From an uncultured Sulfitobacter sp. (GTDB lineage: Bacteria > Pseudomonadota > Alphaproteobacteria > Rhodobacterales > Rhodobacteraceae), in NCBI RefSeq assembly GCF_947499945.1, contig NZ_CANMQD010000001.1, forward strand, positions 1,116,001 through 1,180,000: DNA of 64,000 nucleotides, in the 5' to 3' direction. The notes under the pieces were generated by a model, which did no database searches, had not been told where the DNA came from, and saw only the letters and a list, made by a program, of their open reading frames with translations. Below are positions 35,400-44,673 of the stretch, one piece after another (within the stretch, counting starts at the first letter, position 1; each line of letters begins with the position of its first letter). The translations under genes and the position numbers were made by a program.

Positions 35400-36281
35400 T
35401 TACGCGTTACGGTGTTTGGGGTGAAGCGAGGACGCCAGAATGTGCTGGGATTTCTCCAGTATTGCCTCTGCCTGATGGAATATCTTTGGATCAGGCGGCA
35501 GGGCCACTTCGGGGTCTTTTTCGGGGTAATCCAGCTGGGACAAGAAGTGCCGCATGCAGGTGAGCCGCGCGCGCTTTTTGTCGTTGGAGCGGATGACGGT
35601 CCATGGCGCATCAGCGGTATCGGTATAGAAAAACATCGCCTCCTTCGCCTCGGTGTAGTCGTCCCATTTATCAAGGCTGGCACGGTCAATAGGCGATAGC
35701 TTCCACCGCTTGAGCGGGTCGGTCTCACGCGATGCAAACCGCTGCTTTTGCTCTTCTTGCGTGACAGAGAACCAGTATTTGAACAGGCGAATACCGCTGC
35801 GCGTCAACATCCGTTCAAACTCTGGCGTCTGGCGCATAAATTCGAGATATTCGGCGGGTGAACAGAAATCCATAACACGCTCAACACCCGCGCGGTTATA
35901 CCATGAGCGGTCATAGAGAACCATTTCACCCGCAGTGGGTAGGTGCTTGATATAGCGCTGAAAATACCACTGCCCTCGCTCTTCTTCCGTTGGTTTGTTG
36001 AGGGCGACAACCCGCACGGCACGCGGATTGAGGTGTTCCGTGAACCGCTTGATCGTCCCCCCTTTGCCAGCGGCATCGCGACCCTCGAACAACAGGACAA
36101 ACTTTTGCCCCGTCTCCTGCACCCAATGCTGCACCTTGAGGAGTTCAACCTGCAAGGCGGCTTTCTCTGCCTCATAAGCGCGGCGCGAAAGCTTGGTCTT
36201 GTAGGGATATTCGCCCTGATCAAAACCGATAATCGCTGTCTTATCGCCCTCTTTGATATTACTGGCTTTCGCTGTCGTCAT
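35400..36281 (-). CDS. ppk2: Polyphosphate kinase 2
   Basis: 293 residues. PPK2 enzymes phosphorylate nucleotides with polyphosphate. Walker A region FVLLFEGRDAAGKGGTIKRF, the lid YDRSWYNRAGVERVMDF and KLSPIDRASLDKWDDY are diagnostic. The ATG at 36281 is preceded by GGGAG; a GTG five codons upstream also fits the frame but overlaps that site. Single-domain form, so class I or III; which nucleotide it prefers cannot be read. Followed by the YdcH-like gene. Confidence 0.93.
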   Translation of the reverse strand: MTTAKASNIKEGDKTAIIGFDQGEYPYKTKLSRRAYEAEKAALQVELLKVQHWVQETGQKFVLLFEGRDAAGKGGTIKRFTEHLNPRAVRVVALNKPTEEERGQWYFQRYIKHLPTAGEMVLYDRSWYNRAGVERVMDFCSPAEYLEFMRQTPEFERMLTRSGIRLFKYWFSVTQEEQKQRFASRETDPLKRWKLSPIDRASLDKWDDYTEAKEAMFFYTDTADAPWTVIRSNDKKRARLTCMRHFLSQLDYPEKDPEVALPPDPKIFHQAEAILEKSQHILASSLHPKHRNA

Positions 36282-36585
36282 TAACGTCTCCCTCACTGCC
36301 TTAGTGCCGACTCATGATTGGACTATTACGGCTGTCGACGCATTGACTTGGATCAATCTATTCCGGTGACTGAGCCCTTGATCTGACTGCCTATCAGGCC
36401 TATACGCGCACCAACTCGGAATCGCTAAAGACGCGACTCGGGCTATGGCGCTATGGCGCGACGCATAAGCAAACGATGATGCTACCTTCGGTGGACCGCT
36501 ACGGCAGGTTCAACAGGACAGACCGAAGCTCTTGGATCGGCAAAACAACTTCGTGGCATACCACGAGCATTTATAGGAGCATCAG
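36282..36585. promoter_or_regulatory. Intergenic region with structured rplS leader
   Basis: About 300 bp between ppk2 and rplS. Upstream of rplS are two possible stems. CTTCGGT (36486-36492) pairs with ACCGAAG (36522-36528), and TCGTGG-CATA-CCACGA (36551-36566) is a tight hairpin directly before AGGAG (36575-36579) and the ATG. This could be an autoregulatory ribosomal-protein leader. Further upstream, TTGACT near 36342 could be a promoter element. No gene found. Confidence 0.4.
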
Positions 36586-36960
36586 ATGAACCTGATCGCA
36601 CAAATCGAGGCGGAACACATCGCCGAACTCGGCAAGGAGATCCCAGATTTCCGCGCTGGTGATACGATCCGCGTAGGCTTTCGTGTAACCGAAGGCACAC
36701 GGACACGTGTCCAGAACTATGAAGGTGTTTGCATCTCCCGCAAGCACGGCAAAGGCATCGCCGGCGCATTCACTGTTCGCAAAATCTCATTCGGTGAGGG
36801 CGTGGAACGTGTGTTCCCCCTGCACTCCACCAACATCGACAGCATCACCGTGGTTCGCCGTGGCCGTGTCCGTCGCGCAAAACTTTACTATCTGCGCTCG
36901 CGCCGTGGTAAGTCCGCACGGATCATCGAGAACACTCACTACAAAGCACCGAAGGCGTAA
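36586..36960 (+). CDS. rplS: 50S ribosomal protein L19
   Basis: 124 residues. Family core: [58 protein letters not shown] and [19 protein letters not shown] lies 6 bases before the ATG. Its own leader suggests an independent promoter, separated from trmD by the ppk2 unit. It leads rpmE, 5 bases downstream. Confidence 0.98.
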   Translation: MNLIAQIEAEHIAELGKEIPDFRAGDTIRVGFRVTEGTRTRVQNYEGVCISRKHGKGIAGAFTVRKISFGEGVERVFPLHSTNIDSITVVRRGRVRRAKLYYLRSRRGKSARIIENTHYKAPKA

Positions 36961-36965
36961 ACGAG

Positions 36966-37187
36966 ATGAAATCAGATACACATCCCGAATATCACACGAT
37001 CAACGTCAAAATGACCGACGGTACGATCCTGGAAATGAAATCAACTTGGGGCAAAGAGGGCGACCAGTTGTCGCTTGATATCGACCCAACCGTTCACCCC
37101 GCGTGGACAGGCAGCTCCGGCCGCCTGCTCGACACCGGTGGCCGCGTGTCCAAGTTCAAGAACAAGTACGCTGGTCTCGGCTTCTAA
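36966..37187 (+). CDS. rpmE: 50S ribosomal protein L31 (zinc-free form)
   Basis: 73 residues: [20 protein letters not shown] and [25 protein letters not shown]. The four zinc-binding cysteines of classic RpmE are absent, so this is a Cys-less L31. It follows rplS by 5 bases and is followed by a terminator. Confidence 0.96.
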   Translation: MKSDTHPEYHTINVKMTDGTILEMKSTWGKEGDQLSLDIDPTVHPAWTGSSGRLLDTGGRVSKFKNKYAGLGF

Positions 37188-37210
37188 GCCATTCCTCCGT
37201 GAACAGATCG

Positions 37211-37249
37211 AAAGGCGCATCTTCGCAGGAGGGTGCGCCTTTTGCGTTT
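37211..37249 (+). terminator. Intrinsic terminator after rpmE
   Basis: AAAGGCGCA (37211-37219) pairs with TGCGCCTTT (37234-37242), followed by TTGCGTTTT. It lies 24 bases after the rpmE stop. Confidence 0.82.
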
Positions 37250-37361
37250 TAGTTGCGTATTCTGTCTTGGCCTGCGGTAGTGGACAGAGTGAACTTTGCA
37301 ATTCATGATTATATTCGTAACGGGCTTTGATCTTGATTTTTACTGTTTCGCTCCAGTTTAC

Positions 37362-38039
37362 CTAAAATCGTTCCCGATCCAGTAAGACTGAGCCGTCTAC
37401 GATTTGGCCAATGTACCCACAGGGATCTTTTCGTTGCGACAAATGCCCCCATACCTTTTGAGAGAATAGATGTGGTGCCATGAACAGAATAATGGCGCTA
37501 AGTTCATCAGAGGAAATTGATCTGTCCAATCCGGACCGATCCTCGAATATCGACTGTGCTTCCGAACTCAACGACATGACCTGCATGGCATAGGCGATGT
37601 ATTCATGCGCAGTTACGCATTCTTCAAAAGGACAAGGAATACCATAGGTCGCAGCATGCGAAAGCTCGTGTATCACGACGCTTTGAAAATACTCGTCAAT
37701 TCCTAAGTGTATAAACGCCCCGTCGGGATCGCGTAATTCCTGCATATTTGGTGGCGATAGCACCTCGATCCTGCCCTCGCCACAATGGTACAAAGCAACA
37801 CATCCTGGTTTAAGTTGGTCGACAACGCTGATGTGAACAGGGCTGGACAGCGCAGGCACGTTGCATTGATCAAAGAGCACCGCCGCCTGTTCGACCGCGC
37901 TGCAAACCAGTTCACCATGTTCTGCTTGCTGAACGGATGTTGTCACAACCGAGTTGCTACATGAAAGAGAATCCGCCCAAGATGGAATTGCTGCAAGAAA
38001 AGCCAGGCTGCAAATGATTGAGGCTCTCAATTTCTCCAT
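37362..38039 (-). CDS. Secreted protein with HELSH motif (DUF6639-like)
   Basis: 225 residues: signal peptide (1-22, ending IPSWADS), then a Cys-containing periplasmic protein. The segment FQSVVIHELSHAATYGIPCP contains HExxH, the zinc-metalloprotease motif. EECVTAHEYIAYAMQVMSLS follows about 15 residues on, with a possible third ligand Glu in AHEYIAYAMQ. The pattern resembles DUF6639 of Rhodobacterales as I recall it. Protease activity is inferred from the motif only. The gene stands alone. Confidence 0.68.
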   Translation of the reverse strand: MEKLRASIICSLAFLAAIPSWADSLSCSNSVVTTSVQQAEHGELVCSAVEQAAVLFDQCNVPALSSPVHISVVDQLKPGCVALYHCGEGRIEVLSPPNMQELRDPDGAFIHLGIDEYFQSVVIHELSHAATYGIPCPFEECVTAHEYIAYAMQVMSLSSEAQSIFEDRSGLDRSISSDELSAIILFMAPHLFSQKVWGHLSQRKDPCGYIGQIVDGSVLLDRERF

Positions 38040-38187
38040 CGATTTTTCCCTCCTCAGAGGTGCTTTGAATATGCCATTTGTGCAGTACCAGAGTTGATTT
38101 GAGTCAATCGATAAGTGTTCAGTGTGATCTCAAAGTAGTCCTGCGCTGCGAATGGGTTGCCAATAAAGTTTTGAGCCATGACCAGCC

Positions 38188-39036
38188 CTACCCCAACAAC
38201 TCCGCCAGCAGCGGGTGTGGAAAGTTGCGGGGGGCAGTGATCGCGTAGAACGTCTCGGTCAACTCCAAATCAAAGGGCGCTGTGGCCAGCCTGCCGCTTG
38301 CGATCTCGTCCGCCAGCACCACGTCAGGGGCGAGCGCTACGCCTGCGTCTTCGCGGGCAAGCAGGCGCACCATCGCCATATCATCGGCCTCTGCCACGAT
38401 GTTGGGCGTCACACCAAGACGCGCGAGAAGACCGTCGAACAGCGTGCGGATCACCCCTGTGGGCAAGATTAGCGGCTCGCGGGTAAGCAGTTCGGTAAGG
38501 GTGTTGTGCTGTAAGCGGTGCGCTGCGCCATGCAGTCCGACGCTTTGCGCCGAGATGCGATGGGTGGTGAAGGATGCGGCTTGCGTGCTCAATGGTGGCT
38601 CTGTGGTCAGCACCACATCGAGGCCCAACGCGCGCAGAGTGTCGAGCAACTCCGCCCCACCCGAGCGTAGAATTACCTCGTACCCGCCGCGTGCCAGTAC
38701 AGGGCGCAGGAACTGCATCTGGAAGTTCCGCGACAGCGTCGATAGCGCCCCGATGCGGAACGGCGGCAAAATAGTGGAGGTCTGCGCCAGCGTCGCCTCA
38801 AGCTCGGCCCCTGTGGCAAAGATGCGGTCGGCGTGGTCCAGCGTGATGCGCCCCACCTCGGTCAGGACCAACTGCCGCCCCACACGGTCAAACAGGTCTT
38901 GGCCCAGCCGCGCCTCCAACGCCTTAATCTGCGTGGACAGGGCCGACTGGGACAGGTTCAACCGCTCCGCTGCGCGGGTCAGATTCCCCTCGTGCGCTAC
39001 CGCCTGAAAATAGCGCAAGTGATGGTAATTGAGCAC
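38188..39036 (-). CDS. LysR-family transcriptional regulator divergent from sbtA
   Basis: 282 residues. Helix-turn-helix at 1-60 (LRYFQAVAHEGNLTRAAERL, QIKALEARLGQDLFDRVGRQ) and effector domain after 90. It resembles the NhaR-like branch by its short FRIGALSTLSRNF start of the effector domain. It diverges from sbtA over a 115-bp region containing the inverted repeat TCGTT/AACGA at 39054-39070, so it may control the transporter in response to bicarbonate, sodium or a metabolite. Confidence 0.88.
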   Translation of the reverse strand: MLNYHHLRYFQAVAHEGNLTRAAERLNLSQSALSTQIKALEARLGQDLFDRVGRQLVLTEVGRITLDHADRIFATGAELEATLAQTSTILPPFRIGALSTLSRNFQMQFLRPVLARGGYEVILRSGGAELLDTLRALGLDVVLTTEPPLSTQAASFTTHRISAQSVGLHGAAHRLQHNTLTELLTREPLILPTGVIRTLFDGLLARLGVTPNIVAEADDMAMVRLLAREDAGVALAPDVVLADEIASGRLATAPFDLELTETFYAITAPRNFPHPLLAELLG

Positions 39037-39053
39037 ATCCGCCCCCTATTCGT

Positions 39054-39070
39054 TCGTTTTTATAGAACGA
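39054..39070. promoter_or_regulatory. Possible LysR operator between regulator and sbtA
   Basis: TCGTT (39054-39058) and AACGA (39066-39070) with a 7-base AT spacer form a short dyad in the 115-bp divergent region. Short arms make it weak; support comes mainly from position. Confidence 0.3.
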
Positions 39071-39151
39071 TTGGGCGCAAAAGATATATTTTTATTCTAA
39101 TCCTTCCGCCGTCATACCGACCCGAACACAATCACCTCAAAGGGTCTGACC

Positions 39152-40243
39152 ATGGATATTATCTTCGACATCAGCGGCACGGTTATCAGCCAGCTTCAGA
39201 AACCCACGCTGGCCTTCCTACTGGGTGGCATGATGCTGGCCGCTTTGGGCAGTAAACTCGCCGTGCCTGAGCCGGTGTATAAATTCGTGGTGATGGTCCT
39301 GCTGCTCAAAGTGGGCCTCGGCGCGGGTATCTCGATCCGTGAGGCCGATCTCGCTTCGCTCATCGTGCCTGCGATCTGTGCCATTCTTACAGGGATTGGT
39401 ATCGTCCTGCTGGGCAGCAACACACTGGCGCGGTGGAAAGGTGTCTCGAAGATGGATGCCTATGCCACAGCAGGTCTGTTTGGGGCGGTATCCGCCTCAA
39501 CGTTGGCTGCCGCCATGGCGATGCTGGAGGAAGAACGGATCGTGTATGAGGGCTTTATCGGCGCACTTTATCCTTTCATGGATGTCGCCGCCCTCGTCAC
39601 TGCGATCCTGCTGGCAAAACTGTCAGCAGCGCAGCCCGCGAAGGCGACACTGCCAGAAGACGCGGTGGCGACGATGACCATGGACGGCCTCGCCTCTGGC
39701 CTGCCCAAGCGCCCGCGGCCGAGTGACAAAGAGCCTGCACCGCACGGCCTCGTCGGGACAATTCTGACGGACACAATGCAAAGTGCGGCAATCTCTGCTC
39801 TGCTCCTTGGCATCGCCATCGGGGTGCTCGGACGGCCCGAAACAGTCTATGCCAGCTTTTACGAGCCTCTATTCCGCGGGCTGCTGTCGATCCTGATGCT
39901 GGTCATGGGGATGGAGGCATGGGCGCGGTTGTCAGAACTGCGCAAAGTGGCACACGCCTATGTGCTGTACGGGCTAACAGCGCCGATCATTCATGGATTC
40001 ATCGGTTTTGCGCTTGGTATTGTGGCACATCAGCTCACCGATTTTTCTGCTGGCGGCGTTGTCCTGCTTGCCGTGATGGCGGCGTCCAGCTCTGACATCT
40101 CTGGACCGCCTACCATGCGCGGCGCTCTGCCAGAGGCAAACGCCTCCGCTTATGTCGGGGCGTCCACGGGCCTTGGCACTCCTGTCGCAATCCTGAGTAT
40201 TCCGCTGTGGATCTGGCTCGCCGATATGTTCATCGGGCTGTGA
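39152..40243 (+). CDS. sbtA: Sodium-dependent bicarbonate transporter SbtA family
   Basis: 363 residues with about ten membrane spans. The family block near the C-terminus, VMAASSSDISGPPTMRGALP followed by EANASAYVGASTGLGTPVAI, is clear, as are LQKPTLAFLLGGMMLAALGS and TAGLFGAVSASTLAAAMAML. SbtA imports bicarbonate with sodium in cyanobacteria. In a heterotroph it may serve anaplerotic CO2 fixation. The regulatory partner SbtB is not next to it. A charged cytoplasmic loop of about 35 residues (around 170-205) separates the halves. Confidence 0.88.
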   Translation: MDIIFDISGTVISQLQKPTLAFLLGGMMLAALGSKLAVPEPVYKFVVMVLLLKVGLGAGISIREADLASLIVPAICAILTGIGIVLLGSNTLARWKGVSKMDAYATAGLFGAVSASTLAAAMAMLEEERIVYEGFIGALYPFMDVAALVTAILLAKLSAAQPAKATLPEDAVATMTMDGLASGLPKRPRPSDKEPAPHGLVGTILTDTMQSAAISALLLGIAIGVLGRPETVYASFYEPLFRGLLSILMLVMGMEAWARLSELRKVAHAYVLYGLTAPIIHGFIGFALGIVAHQLTDFSAGGVVLLAVMAASSSDISGPPTMRGALPEANASAYVGASTGLGTPVAILSIPLWIWLADMFIGL

Positions 40244-40370
40244 GTGTCCTATGCGCCCCAGTGCAAGAGCATTGGGGCGTTCCCACCTTTCCAAAGGCTC
40301 TAACCCTACATATAGTGCGAAAAACATGAACCTGCACGGGACGCAGGACGGGTAAAAAGGGCAGCTTGGT

Positions 40371-41180
40371 ATGGCGCATATTATCGTCGTCGGTAACGAA
40401 AAAGGCGGCGCAGGAAAATCCACAGTTTCCATGCATGTGGCAACTGCTCTGGCACGAATGGGGCATAAGGTCAGCGCACTTGATCTGGACCTGCGCCAAC
40501 GCACATTTGGACGCTATTGCGAGAACCGCCAGTCGTTTCTCAAGGATTCCGGTCTCGATTTGCCAAGCCCTAGGTGCCATGATCTACCCGACGTAGATCC
40601 CGCTGATCTAAAGCCAGGTGAGAATGTCTATGACCACCGCCTATCTGCCGCTGTGGCCGATTTAGAGCCAAACAATGATTTCATCCTCATCGACTGCCCC
40701 GGCTCACACACACGGCTGAGCCAAGTTGCGCATTCGTTGGCCGATACGCTTGTCACGCCGCTCAACGACAGCTTCATCGACTTTGACCTGCTGGCCCATA
40801 CCGACGCCAATGGCGACAAGATCACAGGCCCGTCAGTTTACTCCGAGATGGTCTGGAACGCGCGCCAGCTGCGCTCTCAAGCTGGCTTGCCGCCTATCGA
40901 TTGGGTTGTGGTGCGCAACCGCATGGGCGCTCAGCGTATGGTCAACAAAGACAAGATGGAGCGGGTGATCCAAAGCTTAAGCAAGCGCATCGGCTTTCGC
41001 ATCGCGCCCGGATTTAACGAGCGTGTGATTTTCCGTGAATTATTTCCCCGCGGGCTGACCCTGCTTGATCTCAAGGATATCGGGATTAAACAGCTCAACA
41101 TCTCCAATATCGCCGCACGCCAAGAGCTGCGCGATTTGATCAAGGCGCTGAACCTGCCTGGTGTAGACGCGGATTTTTAA
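40371..41180 (+). CDS. mipZ: Division-plane positioning ATPase MipZ
   Basis: 269 residues, ParA/MinD-type P-loop ATPase. The deviant Walker A EKGGAGKSTVSMHVA, DLDLRQRTFGRYCENR and the DCPGSHTRLSQ motif match MipZ of alphaproteobacteria. MipZ binds ParB near the origins and blocks FtsZ polymerisation, placing the division site at midcell. Later features, WVVVRNRMGAQRMVNKDKME and NERVIFRELFPRGLTLLDL, also fit. No parAB nearby. Monocistronic, with its own 127-bp upstream gap. Confidence 0.95.
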   Translation: MAHIIVVGNEKGGAGKSTVSMHVATALARMGHKVSALDLDLRQRTFGRYCENRQSFLKDSGLDLPSPRCHDLPDVDPADLKPGENVYDHRLSAAVADLEPNNDFILIDCPGSHTRLSQVAHSLADTLVTPLNDSFIDFDLLAHTDANGDKITGPSVYSEMVWNARQLRSQAGLPPIDWVVVRNRMGAQRMVNKDKMERVIQSLSKRIGFRIAPGFNERVIFRELFPRGLTLLDLKDIGIKQLNISNIAARQELRDLIKALNLPGVDADF

Positions 41181-41676
41181 GCTCGGCTGCTGTTAGAACT
41201 GCAACAGAAATCTGCTTATGGCAGCAAATTGGAATCGGAACATGTCTGCCCGATCAGTCTAAAACTGTTCCTCGCTTAAAACCTGACAAAATAGACGGCT
41301 TTATGCATGCAAAGCCCGGCAACCAAACGCATATGGGCCGCTAACACAATCACGACACCCAAGAAGCGCATGTGTCGGTAATGATCCAATTATCGGCCAG
41401 GGGTCCAATTATCGGCCAGGGGTTGGAATGGCGCTTGCGTGTCCTTACTTGAACTAGAGACGCGGACAGCGTCTGGCTGTGCAGTTTTGTGCCGCAGGGT
41501 TGACGGCAGCAGCTTATGCGCTGATCATCGGCCCACTCCAACGGGTTTCGCATATGTGCGCGGAATTGTTGGCAACCAAAGCAGGAAAAACCTGCAAACA
41601 CCAAACCCGCAAAATCGGGTCTTACGTGGCAGAGCTCTTAACCGGCGCCGCCGCTTGTACAACAGAGAGGAAGAAT
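41181..41676. other. 496-bp intergenic region with a 19-bp tandem repeat
   Basis: Between mipZ and the binding-protein gene I see no gene with support. Several frames stay open, including one running in phase into the downstream gene, but none has a start site with a ribosome binding sequence. The only clear structure is a 19-bp direct duplication at 41385-41422. The rest probably holds the promoter of the downstream gene. Confidence 0.5.
41385..41422. repeat. Two exact tandem copies of a 19-bp unit
   Basis: TCCAATTATCGGCCAGGGG occurs twice without a gap (41385-41403 and 41404-41422). It is followed by TTGGA, the inverse of the unit's TCCAA. It could be a slippage duplication or paired protein-binding sites upstream of the binding-protein gene. 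Confidence 0.8.
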
Positions 41677-43350
41677 ATGACATTCACCACACGCACCGGA
41701 AAGCCGCTGCCGCAGTCCATTTTGGACCATGCCGAGCACGCGAAAGCCGATCCGGTCAACCGTCGCGAGTTTTTCTCGATGGCCACCGCATTTGGTGCCA
41801 CGACAGCAACCGCTTATGCCATGATCGGCATGGCCGCACCAGCGCATGCCGACGCGCACGCCAACAAGAAGATGGGCGGCACCGTCCGCATGCAAATGGA
41901 AGTTCGCGCCCTCAAAGATCCACGTACCTACGACTGGTCACAGATCGCTAACTTCTCACGCGGCTGGCTGGAATATCTCGCTATCTGGGAGAACGACGGC
42001 TCCTTCACCCCTGCCCTGCTTGAGAGCTGGGAAATCAACGATGACGCGACTGAGTACGTTCTGAACGTACGCAAAGGCGTAAAGTGGAACAATGGTGACG
42101 ACTTCACCGCCGAAGACGTTGCACGAAACATTACGGGCTGGTGTGATAAATCGCTCGAGGGTAACTCCATGGCGGGCCGTTTCGCTACGCTGATCGATGC
42201 GACCACAGAAAAAGCCGGCGAAGGCTTTATCGAAGTTGTGGACAGCCACACTGTCAAACTGAACCTGCCAGCGCCAGACATCACGCTGATCGCAGGCATG
42301 GCCGACTATCCAGCTGCGATTGTGCACAGCACGTTTACAGCAGACTCCATGCTCGACAATCCTATCGGTACTGGCCCTTACCTACCAGAGATGCTCGAAG
42401 TGGGCGTCAAAGGTGTGCTGGTCAAAAATGCTGATCACACATGGTGGGGCACAGAAGTCACAGGCGGACCCTACATCGACCGTCTGGAATACATCGACTA
42501 TGGCACAGACCCGTCTGCGTGGATTGCAGCCGCCGAGGCCGAAGAAGTCGACGCATTCTACTCCATGGAAGGCGATTTCATCGATATCCTCTCCGGCCTT
42601 GACGGCTGGAATGAGCATTCTATCGCGACAGCATCTACCATCGTAATTCGCCCAAACCAATTGGCCGAAGTCGACGGCAAAAAGCCCTATGCAGACGTTC
42701 GTGTACGCAAAGCGCTTGCCATGGCTGTTGATAATGCTGTTTTGCTTGAGCTTGGCTATGCTGGCAAAGGTTTGGTTGCAGACAACCACCATGTTGGTCC
42801 GATGCACCCCGAGTTTGCTGAAATCCCGCCACGTGTCGTTGATCCAGCAGCTGCGCTTGCCCTGATGGAAGAAGCAGGTATGGCCGATTTCGAACACGAG
42901 CTGTTCTCGATCGATGATGCATGGCGCAAAGATACCACCGACGCCGTAGCAGCACAGTTGCGTGACGCTGGTATCAAAGTGAAGCGGACAATCCTGCCTG
43001 GTTCCACCTTCTGGAATGACTGGGTAAACTACTCGTTCTCCTCCACAAACTGGAACCCACGCCCGCTTGGCGTGCAGATCTGGGCACTCGCCTATCGCTC
43101 AGGCGAAGCATGGAACGAGGCAGGTTGGTCCAACGAGGAGTTCGACGCACTGTTGACCAAAGCACTGGCAACGCCAGATGTGGAAGCACGCCGCGAATTG
43201 ATGGCCGTAGGTCAGAAGATGATGCAGGACGAAGGTGTGACGATCCAGCCGTATTGGCGTTCGCTCTACAACCACACAAAAGAAGGCCTGACAGGTGCAG
43301 CGCATCACATCAGCTTCGAATACCACCCTGCACGGATGGCTTGGAGCTAA
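41677..43350 (+). CDS. ABC transporter substrate-binding protein, family 5, Tat-exported
   Basis: 557 residues. The N-terminus carries a Tat signal: [13 protein letters not shown] with Arg29-Arg30, a hydrophobic stretch and a cleavage-like AAPAHADA near residue 58, after an unusual 28-residue lead. The mature part is an SBP_bac_5 domain (peptide/nickel/opine type) with [34 protein letters not shown] and [13 protein letters not shown]. Start chosen at ATG 41677 after GAGAGGAAG. No permease or ATPase gene adjoins it and a strong terminator follows, so its transporter partners are elsewhere. Confidence 0.9.
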   Translation: MTFTTRTGKPLPQSILDHAEHAKADPVNRREFFSMATAFGATTATAYAMIGMAAPAHADAHANKKMGGTVRMQMEVRALKDPRTYDWSQIANFSRGWLEYLAIWENDGSFTPALLESWEINDDATEYVLNVRKGVKWNNGDDFTAEDVARNITGWCDKSLEGNSMAGRFATLIDATTEKAGEGFIEVVDSHTVKLNLPAPDITLIAGMADYPAAIVHSTFTADSMLDNPIGTGPYLPEMLEVGVKGVLVKNADHTWWGTEVTGGPYIDRLEYIDYGTDPSAWIAAAEAEEVDAFYSMEGDFIDILSGLDGWNEHSIATASTIVIRPNQLAEVDGKKPYADVRVRKALAMAVDNAVLLELGYAGKGLVADNHHVGPMHPEFAEIPPRVVDPAAALALMEEAGMADFEHELFSIDDAWRKDTTDAVAAQLRDAGIKVKRTILPGSTFWNDWVNYSFSSTNWNPRPLGVQIWALAYRSGEAWNEAGWSNEEFDALLTKALATPDVEARRELMAVGQKMMQDEGVTIQPYWRSLYNHTKEGLTGAAHHISFEYHPARMAWS

Positions 43351-43380
43351 ACCTCTTCGCTATAAATCGCAAAAAATAAG

Positions 43381-43409
43381 AAGGGCCGCGAAAACGCGGC
43401 CCTTTTTTG
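43381..43409 (+). terminator. Strong intrinsic terminator after the binding-protein gene
   Basis: AAGGGCCGCG, loop AAAA, CGCGGCCCTT: a perfect 10-bp stem followed by a T-run, 30 bases after the stop. It ends transcription before the convergent regulator gene, so the binding protein is monocistronic. Confidence 0.92.
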
Positions 43410-43471
43410 TGGTGAAATAGGAAAGCATTTCATCCGAAGTTATACCAGTCTGAGACAGACGGGCCACGAAG

Positions 43472-44362
43472 CTAGATTGGCAAAAATTGCTTTTCCGCAA
43501 TCAAAGCGACAAGATCGCGTACCGACTGCTGCGCAGGACGCGCACCCGTATCCAACTGCGCTTGAGCACGGGCATAAAGCGGTTCACGCGTATTCATCAA
43601 AGATGTGATCTGAGCCAGTGCCTGTGTTTCGTCTCTCACAGGCTGCATCGCGCCCTGCGCCCTCACACGGGCCACATGCTCAGCAGGAGACGTTCTGAGC
43701 CATATGGTATGGAACTGCGCCAAGAGGCGTGTGTACGGTGTCTCCTGCTCGACCAAACCACCAGAAACAGAGAGGATCAACGGACCGCTCATCTTGATTA
43801 CTTTTTCGAGGGCATCCGCCTCCAAGCGGCGGTAGCCATTGGCGCCATAGAGCGACAGCACTTCTGACAGAGGCATGCCTGTCTCATCTTCAATCATGCT
43901 GCTGAGTTCGATAAAAGGTATGCGCAGCGCCTCCGCAGCACGGCGGCCCAACGTAGTCTTGCCTGCACCGCGCAACCCCATCAGGCAAATGCGCCCCGGA
44001 CGCGGGCCGACAGGCTTGTGGGCATTCAACAATGCCTTGACAGATTCGCGAACATTGTCTGGCGCACGCTCAAATAGCTGCGCAATCCGTCGCGCTTCGG
44101 GGTCAACTGAAATTTGCTGTGCAATCAAGGCCTCGATTGGCATCTCAAGCGCCCGTGCAACACGTTCCAACAGCGCAATAGAGATATTACCCTCACCCGC
44201 TTCCAACTGCGCCAGATAGCGCGGAGAAACGCCTGAAAGCTCGGAAACAACGCGACGCGGCATGCCTTTTTGCTTGCGCACTTCACGCACACGACCCGCC
44301 ACCCTGCTGATGAGCGCGTGGCGGTCCAGATCATTCTGCTGTGGCGTGTCAGGATTATTCAT
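43472..44362 (-). CDS. BoxR/BzdR-type regulator: XRE HTH fused to shikimate kinase-like domain
   Basis: 296 residues. An XRE helix-turn-helix (about 20-80: VREVRKQKGMPRRVVSELSG, RYLAQLEAGEGNISIALLER) is joined to a shikimate kinase-like domain (about 120-296) with Walker A LMGLRGAGKTTLGR, FIELSSMIEDETG and SVSGGLVEQ. This architecture is that of BzdR and BoxR, repressors of benzoyl-CoA pathways that sense benzoyl-CoA. No box or benzoate genes are in the window, so the target is unknown. It converges on the binding-protein gene. Confidence 0.87.
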   Translation of the reverse strand: MNNPDTPQQNDLDRHALISRVAGRVREVRKQKGMPRRVVSELSGVSPRYLAQLEAGEGNISIALLERVARALEMPIEALIAQQISVDPEARRIAQLFERAPDNVRESVKALLNAHKPVGPRPGRICLMGLRGAGKTTLGRRAAEALRIPFIELSSMIEDETGMPLSEVLSLYGANGYRRLEADALEKVIKMSGPLILSVSGGLVEQETPYTRLLAQFHTIWLRTSPAEHVARVRAQGAMQPVRDETQALAQITSLMNTREPLYARAQAQLDTGARPAQQSVRDLVALIAEKQFLPI

Positions 44363-44530
44363 AATCTACACATAGCGCAGGTTAGAAAAACACCAAACTG
44401 TTTTATACTCTGCACGATTCAAGTTACCGGAGGGAGTACATCGACCATCGTGATGCCTCAATTGATAGGCTTCAGTCACTGGATTTCCAAGAACGGCCGC
44501 GCTCAATCGTAGTATGTTATGAGGGGATTG

Positions 44531-44607
<77 letters not shown>

Positions 44608-44673
44608 GCCGTGCGGGTGAACTATGATAGCCACCCGCCTGCGTCAAGCCAGAAACAACATCCAAGGTGACGC

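Noticed and set aside
41385..41422. Tandem repeat as a CRISPR array
   Set aside because: Two units with no spacer between them and no cas genes anywhere in the window.
41439..41951. 170-codon plus-strand frame overlapping the binding-protein gene start
   Set aside because: Arg-rich out-of-frame reading of the Tat-signal region; the in-frame gene has clear family motifs.
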